Of a stretch of DNA of 33,641 nucleotides, positions 1 through 7,414 are shown piece by piece; position 1 is the first letter of the stretch, and every line of letters begins with the position of its first letter. Position numbers and translations under genes: made by a program. Source of the stretch: Nitrospira sp. Its GTDB lineage: Bacteria; Nitrospirota; Nitrospiria; Nitrospirales; Nitrospiraceae. Location of the stretch: contig JAJONL010000016.1 of NCBI GenBank assembly GCA_021323395.1, forward strand, positions 1 through 33,641, written 5' to 3'. The notes below the pieces were generated by a model. That model was not told the origin of the DNA. It did no database searches and worked only from the letters and a program-made list of their open reading frames with translations.

Positions 1-6
1 AGAGAG

Positions 7-29
7 GGCTCCGGAAATTCGGACAGTGT
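7..29 (+). repeat. IS3 element left inverted repeat
   Basis: The sequence has the form GGCTCCGG-N6-GGACAGTGT. The 8-base and 9-base blocks pair exactly with the right end at 1211-1233. The six bases between them differ. Confidence 0.8.
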
Positions 30-91
30 GCTAAGTGGTAGCCTGGCTTCACCAAGGCCACCGGGTGGTGGCGAACCAAAGGAGCGAGGCG

Positions 92-391
92 ATGAAAAGA
101 ACGAGACGCAATCACGGGGCACCCTTCAAGGCGCAGGTGGCCTTGGCGGCGGTTAAAGGGGACAAGACGCTGGCCGAGTTGGCCGAGCAGTTCCAGGTTC
201 ATCCTACCCAGATCACGGACTGGAAGCAGCAACTGCTGGCCGGAGCCGCGGACGTCTTTGGCGGATCACCCCCACCAGCAGACACTCCCGATCTGAAGAC
301 GCTGCATGCGAAGATCGGGCAGCTGACCTTGGAGAATGATTTTTTAGAAGGGGCGCTCACCAAGGCGGGCTTGCTGAGCGTAAAGCGATGA
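92..391 (+). CDS. IS3-family transposase OrfA (HTH protein)
   Basis: This is a 99-residue protein of the transposase_8/IS3 OrfA type. It has a basic N-terminus, then a helix-turn-helix around residues 15-45 (AELAEQFQVHPTQITDWK), and a C-terminal leucine-zipper-like helix (LHAKIGQLTLENDFLEGAL) expected to mediate oligomerisation. The family protein binds the terminal repeats and contributes to the transposase. I chose ATG 92 because AAAGGAG lies seven bases upstream; an in-frame start at 35 has no ribosome site and adds an untypical leader. The stop overlaps the orfB start as ATGA (388-391), so orfB can be translated by coupling. OrfA itself looks intact. Confidence 0.88.
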   Translation: MKRTRRNHGAPFKAQVALAAVKGDKTLAELAEQFQVHPTQITDWKQQLLAGAADVFGGSPPPADTPDLKTLHAKIGQLTLENDFLEGALTKAGLLSVKR

Positions 392-1116
392 TCGACCGCA
401 CCCACGCATTACCGGTCGTCCGGCAATGCCAGCTGCTCGGCGTGGCACGCTCGACGGTCTACTATCAACCGACGTCGATATCAGAGCGGGGGCTCGCGCT
501 GATGCGGCGGATTGATGCACTCCATCTGCAGTATCCGTTTGCCGGGGCTCGGATGTTGCGCGATGTCCTCCGGCGGGAGGGCTATAGCGTGGGACGGCGC
601 CATGTGGCGACGGTGATGCGTCGCATGGGGATCACGGCCCTCTATCGTCCCCCTCGCACCAGTCAGCGGCATCCGGCCCATCGGATCTCTCCCTATCTCC
701 TGCGGGGTCTGAACATCGCCCGCCCAAATCACGTCTGGGCGGCGGATATCACGTACATTCCCATGCGTCGAGGCTTCGTGTATCTCTTCGCCGTTCTGGA
801 CTGGGCGAGTCGCCGGGTGCTGGCCTGGCGGCTGTCCAATACGCTGACGACGGACTTCTGTCTCGACGCCGTGCGGGAGGCGATCACGCAGTATGGCTGC
901 CCCGAGATCTTCAACACCGACCAAGGGTGCCAGTTCACCAGCCAGGAGTTCACGGGACTCTTGAAAGACCAGGGGATTCAGATCAGCATGGACGGCAAAG
1001 GCTGCTGGCGGGATAACGTGTTCGTGGAGCGACTCTGGAAGAGCATTAAATATGAGGAGGTCTATGTGCACGCGTATGACACCGTCAGCGCTGCACAGCA
1101 GGGGCTGGCGCGCTAG
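388..1116 (+). pseudogene. IS3-family transposase OrfB, broken by internal deletion
   Basis: This is the catalytic rve-type DDE integrase subunit. Visible are the N-terminal HTH_21-like region (residues about 30-85) and the three acidic residues: D in WAADITYIP, D in FNTDQGCQF and E in VFVERLWKS. The frame stops after residue 242 (QQGLAR), where the family normally continues with YLxFYNxxRPH and ends near TPxxVYYN. The missing end is present from about 1121 in another frame, reading QTPDQVYYNNLTTRR. A deletion of roughly 15-20 codons, not a multiple of three, therefore joins the two parts. The DDE triad survives but the C-terminal tail is lost, so the product is probably inactive. Confidence 0.85.
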
Positions 1117-1210
1117 GCCAGACACCTGACCAGGTGTACTATAACAATCTGACGACACGGCGGACGCCGCGTAGTCAGCAATCCGCCAGGCGCCACTTAA
1201 GGAAGGGCGA

Positions 1211-1233
1211 ACACTGTCCAACCAACCGGAGCC
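1211..1233 (-). repeat. IS3 element right inverted repeat
   Basis: The sequence has the form ACACTGTCC-N6-CCGGAGCC, the reverse complement of the left repeat in both conserved blocks. It lies just beyond the remains of orfB and just before the NACHT coding sequence resumes on the minus strand. Confidence 0.8.
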
Positions 1234-1243
1234 ACCTCTCTCT

Positions 1244-1366
1244 AACTGTATTATGTGAAAACAGCAGTCCGTCGCCAAATTCGACTATTAGTCCCGTCCC
1301 AACCAGAACTTGTTTGAGCCCAAATTCCCTTATCCATCTAATGTCTCTATTCTCCAATTGCCAACA
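1244..1366 (-). pseudogene. Detached continuation of the NACHT gene between the stop codon and the IS3 end
   Basis: After the TAA at 1367-1369 the same minus-strand frame stays open to the IS boundary. It encodes a plausible winged-helix tail containing GTGLIVEFGDGLLFSHNTVRE. The FSHxTxRE pattern is typical of the end of the NACHT winged-helix region, where related proteins go on with EYFAA-like residues. Here it runs straight into the IS3 right end. The stretch is therefore a gene remnant, not intergenic DNA, and it places the insertion point. Confidence 0.65.
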
Positions 1367-3061
1367 TTAATCCAGCCCTCCTTTGAGCCTGACTATTCTG
1401 TATGCTTCACCTAATGTTGCAGTGGCTTCCACTCCATACTCCTGTTGAAATCTTGCGATTTCAACCGAGAGAGGCTTGACATTTCCGATAATCCGCCTAC
1501 ATAGATCTGCGCCCTTGTCGCCAAACTGGATTCTCCATTCATCACAAACGGAATTTCTCTTTTCTGGGATTCCGGCCTCATCGAGTATAACTTCCACGAA
1601 TTGTTCATATAGATCTATTCTCGTCTCAGGCAATATCCTCGAACCATGCCGCAGGAATATTAGGATAGTCATGGTTATGAATATCGGGGATCCGACTAAT
1701 TCGCGGAGTCTGGACTTTTGCAGAAGACCTAGGAAGTTTTCAGCGTCTTCATTGCTCCGGTTGAAACAGTCAAACCATCTGAGAACAAGATCTTTAACTT
1801 GCCACTCCTGGAAAGGGAGAGCATCATACCGATAGAAGTGTTCACCCGTGAGTGAGGTGTCCAACTCTGATAACGGGCGCGATGTAACTAGAAAAGTGAT
1901 TCGTTGGTGGGCAAGCCGAACTTGCCTGCCAATAGAATCTAATAATTCGCGACGTTGCGTCGGGTTAACTACTTCGTCCATTCCATCGATAATTACAAGC
2001 CATCCACATTTACCGGGTAACGGGTCTACAAAAAAATTAGAAGGAAGGCCGCGTACTAGCCGCTTCCCTGGGAAAGACACAATCTGCGTCTCCACCGCTC
2101 TAGTGAATGAACCGTCGGATGCAGTAGTTGGGGCAAATTCCCGAGCGGAAAGGTAAACGGGGATCAGCTCCTTTTGCTGACCACTGCGCCAAGATTCTGC
2201 TAGAGTCACCGCTAGGGATTTCACCATTGAGGTTTTTCCACTACCTGGTTCACCTTGAAGCAGTATGTGTTTTCCTCTAGCAACAGCCTGATCAATCGTG
2301 ATGGCGGTATCGTCCTCACAATTGCCTTTACGAAGGTAGAAGTCCCGCATAGGGCGCTTAATCGTAGGCTTCACATATATTGAGGACAACGGCGGCACGC
2401 TAGTTCTGTTACAACCTCGCACGAGTTCCGTGTAAGGAAGTCTATTTAATTGTTCCGCCAATATTGTGCAGTACTCATCGAAAGCTTCTTTGCTGCGGAG
2501 AATCCCCTGCAGTTTCGATTTCAGTATTTCCACCGCCAGATGATCGGCATTGGTGAAGCGAAAGGGGTAGCGCTCCATCTCGGCCAAGCGTTGCAGGTGC
2601 GCCTGCTGAGCAGCGCACTGCTGCGGAATCCGTTTATAGCGCTCATCGCGAGGTGCGTTGTCTTCGGGCGAAGCGATGATCAGGGGCTTGCGGTGATAGA
2701 GAGCGAGCCACGCCTCCCACTGGGTGTAGGAGAGCGCCGGGGCGCCTGACTGGAGAAATGGGGCCAGCGGTGGCAGCGTCTGACCCAGGTTGGGATAGCG
2801 CTCCCGGATCACGGCCAGCGACGGCCCCTTCGCCAACGCGCCGGTCATGTCGCCCACGAGATGGATCACTGCGTCGCACTGCCGGATGTAATCGTCCAGC
2901 ATGTCGAGGGTCTCCGTGCCGGTCACAATAAAATCTTCCTGCACGGCCACTGAAACATTCGGACGCGTCAGGTCGTGGCGCAGCCGATCCCGGTAGTTGC
3001 GGAACTCCGCACTGACGGTCGAGAGGAAAATCTGTAGATGGGTGATGGCTAGCACCCCCAA
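1367..3061 (-). pseudogene. DUF4062-NACHT NTPase, 3' end cut off by nonsense codon and IS3
   Basis: The N-terminal DUF4062 module (from HLQIFLSTVSAEFRNYRD to about residue 120) is common at the front of bacterial NACHT and other STAND proteins. A NACHT NTPase follows, with Walker A GEPGSGKTS at about residue 270 and Walker B LVIIDGMDEV at about 360, then the helical and winged-helix regions. Such proteins act as oligomerising switches in prokaryotic immunity. The frame meets TAA at 1367 but continues meaningfully to about 1244 (see the next entry), where the IS3 element replaces the rest; the C-terminal sensor part is lost. The start is uncertain: TTG 3061 and GTG 3055 fit the domain boundary, neither has a clear ribosome site, and an in-frame TTG at 3142 overlaps another reading frame. 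The DUF4062 half is visibly more GC-rich than the NACHT half, suggesting module exchange. Confidence 0.8.
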
Positions 3062-3083
3062 CCAAGGGACTGCGGCTAAATAC

Positions 3084-3260
3084 TCACAAGTACTTACATA
3101 TCTTATCGAGAGTTGGCTCCCTGTATGGCTTGCAGTCAGCAACCATCACCAGGGTGGTGTAAAGCTTTCCCTGATTCGGGGACCACTCTTTAAGATTCTT
3201 CAGCTGCTCGCCAATCTCCGTTTGCGTCAACTTCGCAAGGTCCGTTACAATGTCCTCCAC
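3084..3260 (-). CDS. Small orphan reading frame, possible gene fragment
   Basis: This minus-strand frame lies between the pYEATS-TIR gene and the DUF4062-NACHT gene. It encodes about 58 residues with coding-like, amphipathic-helix character (VEDIVTDLAKLTQTEIGEQL, then KLYTTLVMVADCKPYREP). The open frame reaches further upstream with equally plausible residues (KSEEVIDRLLGR) but has no ATG, GTG or TTG there. GTG 3260 is the only usable start, and its AGGAAGG sits too close to it. It may be the tail of a gene lost by frameshift or deletion, or the former N-terminus of the NACHT protein before its DUF4062 module arrived. I recognise no family. Confidence 0.35.
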   Translation of the reverse strand: MEDIVTDLAKLTQTEIGEQLKNLKEWSPNQGKLYTTLVMVADCKPYREPTLDKICKYL

Positions 3261-3310
3261 CCTTCCTAAGAGACGATCGATAACTTCCTCTGACTTCCCC
3301 CTGAAAGCTG

Positions 3311-4033
3311 TTACGCTTTTCCGAACGAAGACTTGAGGATGTCTCCCGCCATGGCTTCAACGCTCTCCGAATCGGCAACCCGGACTGCTTGTATGTGCCG
3401 CAACGCATCAGGGATCTCTACATCGTTCCCGACTAAAATGGAGACTATATGGCGCACCCCTCCTTGAACGGCAGCTTTAATCTCTTCCTTCTGGGACAGA
3501 TTGGGCTGGCCTGAGATCACGAACACAGCAGCGTCAGCCCGAGCAATCTTGTCGCTGGTTTTCTGCCACTCCTCACCGGGTTTGACATCTTGCGATCCAG
3601 TAACCCGAATATTCTGTTTCACGAGGGCTTCGCCTACGGCGCGAACGGCGTCTCGGTCTCTGATACCCCCAGACACAAAGACCGTATGGTGAGGAGGCTC
3701 TTTCTGCGAGGCACTCACGCCCGGCTTCTTCCTAGTCCGAGACGCAGGTCCCTCCGAATTCCTAAGTTCCAAATAGTGCTCCCGTCTGGTTGTGGAGCCA
3801 TCCTTATAGTTGATCTGGAGGTAGATCGTGAATTCCCCCCAGCCCGATGAGTCCAATCGAAAGCCTGTCTTTCGATCAGAAATAGGCACGACCGGATTGG
3901 GAAATGTCGGGTGAAGCGTATAGACCACGTGGTCAATGGCATCGAGCTCTTTCTTGCCTCCATCCAGCCACACCGACCATTCCCACCAATCTTTACTCTT
4001 TAGTACTGTTTGCTGCTTGATCTGTATCGTCAT
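3311..4033 (-). CDS. pYEATS-TIR domain protein
   Basis: This is a 240-residue protein with two domains. Residues about 5-92 match the prokaryotic YEATS (pYEATS) beta-sandwich: an aromatic start (WWEWSVWL), then VVYTLHPTFPNP, GFRL and GWGEFTIY, in the order of the family. Residues about 115-236 form a TIR-like fold (HHTVFVSGG, VKPGEEWQKTS, ADAAVFVIS, KEEIKAA), with E183/E184 as candidates for the catalytic glutamate of NAD-hydrolysing TIR domains. pYEATS is thought to act as a recognition or adaptor domain and TIR as effector; the precise trigger is unknown. ATG 4033 has GGAGGT eight bases upstream and overlaps the stop of the upstream gene as ATGA, so the two genes are translationally coupled. 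An earlier in-frame start at 4096 would lie inside that gene and is unlikely. Confidence 0.8.
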   Translation of the reverse strand: MTIQIKQQTVLKSKDWWEWSVWLDGGKKELDAIDHVVYTLHPTFPNPVVPISDRKTGFRLDSSGWGEFTIYLQINYKDGSTTRREHYLELRNSEGPASRTRKKPGVSASQKEPPHHTVFVSGGIRDRDAVRAVGEALVKQNIRVTGSQDVKPGEEWQKTSDKIARADAAVFVISGQPNLSQKEEIKAAVQGGVRHIVSILVGNDVEIPDALRHIQAVRVADSESVEAMAGDILKSSFGKA

Positions 4034-4725
4034 TCGCCAGCACCTCCGGATTTCACGGTCACCTGAATCCATTGCGAGGTGGCCACAGACTCCCATTTCT
4101 TCCTCGCCTGTTGAATCTGGACCTGGATCAAATGGTCGTCCTGGACGCCGTTGACAAACACAAACGTACCTCCGGCTTCAGGGACAGGCGTCAGATCTTT
4201 CCAGTCCGAATAGATTCCCCGGAGCCAGAGGCGATGGCGACACTTGATCCCGTTGTCGCTACTTCCCAGTCTCCTCGCAACCGCGTCTGGCAGAATTTGC
4301 ACTTTCACGGTTCGCCCGAGCTCTTTTCTCCACAGCCCAATGGTATCTGATAATCTCATCAATGCATGGATAGGATCGGCCTTGTCCAAGGGAATGTACT
4401 CATGGGGTTGAGACATTCCTTCAATGTCGACATCCTGTTCTACTAAGGCAATGGCTTTCTTGTTGTTTGCTCGCGCATATCCCATTTCATCAAGCACCCA
4501 TTGATGAGTCGTCCACTTCCCGTCTTCCTTTGAATCACGTCTGGTAAGAATGGCGACAAGCGCATCGCTATTCATGATCCGCTGTTGAACCGCGGGAGTG
4601 AGTTGTTCCCCTGCGAGGCGTTCTCCCGTCTCGACATCAACCAGATGGCTGGTGATCAATTGCCCCACCTGCTCGACGATGTCCTTGTCTTCATTGCGAA
4701 ACGAAAACCCCAGGAATATTTTCAT
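4030..4725 (-). CDS. TIR-like domain protein with C-terminal beta-rich domain
   Basis: This is a 231-residue protein. Residues 1-130 look like a TIR/STIR-class Rossmann domain: strand MKIFLGFSF, helix, then RIMNSDALVAILTRRD, WTTHQWVLDEMGYA and KKAIALVEQ. E80 in WVLDE is placed like the TIR glutamate. The remaining part (about 137-231) is predominantly beta (RTVKVQILP, GTFVFVNGV, QWIQVTVKSG) and may be a small sensor or adaptor sandwich; I do not recognise it. The start has GGAGG eight bases upstream. The stop overlaps the next start as ATGA, tying it to the pYEATS-TIR gene, so the two proteins probably work together. It belongs to the same minus-strand conflict cassette. Confidence 0.65.
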   Translation of the reverse strand: MKIFLGFSFRNEDKDIVEQVGQLITSHLVDVETGERLAGEQLTPAVQQRIMNSDALVAILTRRDSKEDGKWTTHQWVLDEMGYARANNKKAIALVEQDVDIEGMSQPHEYIPLDKADPIHALMRLSDTIGLWRKELGRTVKVQILPDAVARRLGSSDNGIKCRHRLWLRGIYSDWKDLTPVPEAGGTFVFVNGVQDDHLIQVQIQQARKKWESVATSQWIQVTVKSGGAGE

Positions 4726-4799
4726 CGTGTGATGAACCTCCTATTCCAAACACTCGTCACTCCCGCCGGAGAGTAGCCAGAGGGAGGTCGCGCCACCCC

Positions 4800-6125
4800 T
4801 CACTGCTTCGAGCGACGTACCAGCTCGTTCTCAATCTCGTTTGGCCATTCAATGCGTTCGTTTCGCCGCTCACGGGCCTCACGAATCAACCTGAGATTTC
4901 TTGCCGTTGTCTCCGGCTCCCAAACTTCTCGCACGGCAGCCAGTGCATCGGCCAGCGTCACCTCAGCCTTCTGTTGCTCGTTGGCAAGCACGGCCAATTC
5001 AAGAAGCGTCGCGTGGTCCCAATAGTCCGGCTTGCCCGACGCGATACGTCGTTCCACGGCGTACGAGACAATTGGAATGAGTCGCGCGCGCCGAGGGTCC
5101 GGAGGATCTTTAATCTCCATCAAGGTCACGGCGTTCACTCCTGGATAGGCATCGCGCCAATCTGTTTCAAAACCCTTGAGGTAGGCCTCAACGGCTTGCC
5201 CCAACAACCCACGTGCGAGTGCCTTTTCGCCGAGTTTGAGAGCAGCGTCCCATCGGTCTTTGTAGACACGGCCGAGAATGCCATAGGTCTCGCTGCTGGG
5301 CCCACGGTTGGCCAGTAGATCAAGCAACACTCGCTCCGCCTCAATTCCACGACCGGCCCGATTCAATGCCAATCCCCACTGCTCTTGCACCAGCACGGTG
5401 GCAGCCAAGGGGGAGGTCATCTTGTGCACCAGCGCGATCATGTCCTCCCATCCCTTCACCGCTCGGTAGGAGAGAAACAGATCGACCACCACTCCCGCTT
5501 CCGCATCGTGCACTGCCCCGAGTTCGTGTTCGACAGCCCGTACCGCATCGAGTCCTTCCCTGCGGGCCTGTGTCAGCTTCTGGCGAAGCCCGGCGGAATA
5601 TTGAACCCGATCTCGAAACACATCGGTCTTCAGCCGCTTGATTTCGGGAAAACCTTCTACCAACTGGAAGACTGGGCTATCCGTCATCATCTTGCGCGCG
5701 TCCTGCAACTTCTTGGTCAACGACTGCAGATCCGTATGGTTCGCTGATGGCTTGCCGTCGGTGCCGAGTTGATAGGGAAGGGCCCGAAGCGGCGCGACAT
5801 CGAATGGAAGCTGCCCCAAGCCCTGGGCAAATAGGAGCACGGTGCTGGCTGGTCGAACGGCATGGCGCAATCCCAATTCGTAAAAGACATTGGCATTTGC
5901 CGTGGTGAGGTCAGCGATCGCGTATTCACAAAGGATCAAACGCTCATACATTGGTTTGTGGATGACACCACCAGTCATCTCCTCATCGGCCCGCAACGGT
6001 TCAAGACCGGCAGCCACTACCGCCGGCCGGATGAGTTGATCGTAGACGGCATCGAAGTCCACCAACCGCCCCTCAGCAGCAGGCTTCTTCCCAAACGGCA
6101 TGAGCACGAAACACAAAGGCAACAT
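4800..6125 (-). CDS. Deoxyribosyltransferase-like and TPR-S (TRAFs-binding type) protein
   Basis: This is a 441-residue protein. Residues about 1-110 resemble the nucleoside 2-deoxyribosyltransferase-like fold found in conflict systems: CFVLMPFG, AGLEPLRADEEMTGG, CEYAIADLTTANANVFYELG. The acidic E83 in NVFYELG matches the position of the family's catalytic glutamate. The rest is alpha-helical repeat sequence (RGIEAERVLLDLLANRG, ETYGILGRVYKDRWDAA) like the TPR-S or TRAFs-binding domain often fused to it. The likely role is an effector or nucleotide-processing module with a protein-interaction scaffold. ATG 6125 has AGGA about six bases upstream. It lies 74 bases ahead of the TIR-like gene in the same orientation. 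The catalytic activity is inferred, not shown. Confidence 0.72.
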   Translation of the reverse strand: MLPLCFVLMPFGKKPAAEGRLVDFDAVYDQLIRPAVVAAGLEPLRADEEMTGGVIHKPMYERLILCEYAIADLTTANANVFYELGLRHAVRPASTVLLFAQGLGQLPFDVAPLRALPYQLGTDGKPSANHTDLQSLTKKLQDARKMMTDSPVFQLVEGFPEIKRLKTDVFRDRVQYSAGLRQKLTQARREGLDAVRAVEHELGAVHDAEAGVVVDLFLSYRAVKGWEDMIALVHKMTSPLAATVLVQEQWGLALNRAGRGIEAERVLLDLLANRGPSSETYGILGRVYKDRWDAALKLGEKALARGLLGQAVEAYLKGFETDWRDAYPGVNAVTLMEIKDPPDPRRARLIPIVSYAVERRIASGKPDYWDHATLLELAVLANEQQKAEVTLADALAAVREVWEPETTARNLRLIREARERRNERIEWPNEIENELVRRSKQ

Positions 6126-6273
6126 GGTAGTTCCTAAAGGTTGGGCTTGATTCTCTGCATTCCAACTCCTAATGCGTCACTCATTGATCCTTAAGTCCGC
6201 TTAAACAGCACAGATGCTTTTATAATCCAAGTAGAGCTTCACTGGAACACGGGCTAGGAGCAGAAGCAGATCC

Positions 6274-7395
6274 TTACTCTACAATATCTTTGACAAGACG
6301 AAAGCCAAGGTCATTGGTCCGATTGGCTCCGCCCCACCATCGGGCAGAAGAACCGAGTTCCACAGGACCATGAAACCATGAACCACCCCGAAGTCCGTGC
6401 GCACCTGGCTCTTCTTCGTCATACCTGTCGACACACCACTCCCAAACATTTCCTGCCATGTCATAGCAGCCGTAAGGGCTCACCCCCTGTGGATACTGAG
6501 TCACTGGTGTCGTCCGAGCAGTCAATATACGAGCAGGGTTCAGACTGTTACATTTCGAATTGTCAAACTCGTCTCCCCATGGATATATACGTCCATCCTC
6601 GCCACGTGCGGCCTTTTCCCACTCTTGCTCGCTTGGAAGGCGTTTCCCCGCCCACTTCGCATAGGCCTCTGCCTCGTAATAGCTGACTCCCACAACGGGA
6701 TGATCGGCTTTATTCCATTTCGAATCATTCCAATATTGTGGAACTGTGATATCGCTCTCTACCCTCCATTTCCACCCTTTAGGTGACCAATAGGCCTTGC
6801 TCCCGTAACCATTTTCCAGGATGAACTTGCGAAATTGCTCATTCGTCACGGGATATCTATCGATCCAAAAGTCGTGATCAATCGCTTCACGATCCCTCGT
6901 TTTTCCGTACAGAAATGGTCCCTTCGGCACCCTAACCATTTCAGATAATAGTTGTACCTTCGACTGTTTCAGCGGAGTCTGCGGAGCACCGCACACCAGA
7001 CGCAGAGCTACCACCCGGGCAATATCCTCCATAAATTGGTCGAAGCCTGAATGGGATTTTCCAAATTGCCAATCCGTCAACCAAGCTGCCTGCACATGCC
7101 GAAATTCCAAAGGAATTTGAGCTTCCTCCCAAAGCATCGCCGGAAATAAGGCACTTCGTTTCAGGGCTTCCCTGGCTTCATTCTTGACCCATTGAGACTT
7201 CACGGATGTCTTGGTCCAGACCACAACCACGGATTTCGATGTATCCAAGGCTTTCTCAATCACCTCATCCCATATTTCTGACGTACGAATACGACGATCC
7301 CACCAAACCGACCAGCCTCTCTGTTCCAAGGCATCAGCCAGGGGCTGTACTCGATCTCTGTCTTTCCTGGCGTAACTAATGAAGATGTCACTCAT
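6274..7395 (-). CDS. TIR-SUMF1 (formylglycine-generating-enzyme-like) fusion protein
   Basis: This is a 373-residue protein. Residues 3-125 are a clear TIR domain: DIFISYARKD, WSVWWDRRI, then SVVVVWTKTSVKSQWVKNEAREAL. W69 and E73 correspond to the W-x3-E arrangement around the NADase glutamate. Residues about 150-370 are a SUMF1/FGE-sulfatase domain (FWIDRYPVTNEQF, RLPSEQEWEKAARG, GNVWEWCVDRY, LRGGSW, LGFRLVKD). The paired cysteines that carry formylglycine-generating activity near the C-terminus are absent, so this part is probably a C-type-lectin-like binding domain, not an enzyme. A sensor/effector pairing is the natural reading. The gene starts 19 bases after the CHAT gene and has only a weak ribosome site, suggesting co-transcription and possibly coupled translation. 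Confidence 0.88.
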   Translation of the reverse strand: MSDIFISYARKDRDRVQPLADALEQRGWSVWWDRRIRTSEIWDEVIEKALDTSKSVVVVWTKTSVKSQWVKNEAREALKRSALFPAMLWEEAQIPLEFRHVQAAWLTDWQFGKSHSGFDQFMEDIARVVALRLVCGAPQTPLKQSKVQLLSEMVRVPKGPFLYGKTRDREAIDHDFWIDRYPVTNEQFRKFILENGYGSKAYWSPKGWKWRVESDITVPQYWNDSKWNKADHPVVGVSYYEAEAYAKWAGKRLPSEQEWEKAARGEDGRIYPWGDEFDNSKCNSLNPARILTARTTPVTQYPQGVSPYGCYDMAGNVWEWCVDRYDEEEPGAHGLRGGSWFHGPVELGSSARWWGGANRTNDLGFRLVKDIVE

Positions 7396-7414
7396 GATGT
7401 TTTTTCACGTTGAC

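Larger units (their letters stand above)
1..1243 (+). mobile_element. IS3-family insertion sequence, transposase defective
   Basis: The element carries a small HTH orfA and a DDE-integrase orfB in the usual IS3 order. Its ends are marked by inverted repeats at 7-29 and 1211-1233 (17 of 23 positions match). The similarity continues outward as AGAGAG on the left and its complement CTCTCT on the right, so the true left tip may lie at or just outside the window edge. The right end lies inside the minus-strand DUF4062-NACHT gene, because that gene's reading frame resumes immediately beyond about 1244. orfB carries an internal deletion, so the copy is probably unable to move itself. I could not identify a target duplication because the left flank is missing. 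Confidence 0.85.

Noticed and set aside
1-6. AGAGAG at the left edge as target-site duplication of the IS3 element
   Set aside because: The right flank carries the complement (CTCTCT), not a direct copy, so it behaves as part of the inverted repeat.
481-1278. Long antisense frame across the transposase gene
   Set aside because: It mirrors the codon pattern of orfB and has no ribosome site or family resemblance.
6274-6900. SUMF1/lectin-like C-terminus as a target of a diversity-generating retroelement
   Set aside because: No reverse transcriptase, template repeat or adenine-biased variable repeat is seen in the window.
6274-7395. SUMF1 domain as a true sulfatase-activating enzyme
   Set aside because: The catalytic cysteine pair is missing and no sulfatase gene lies nearby.
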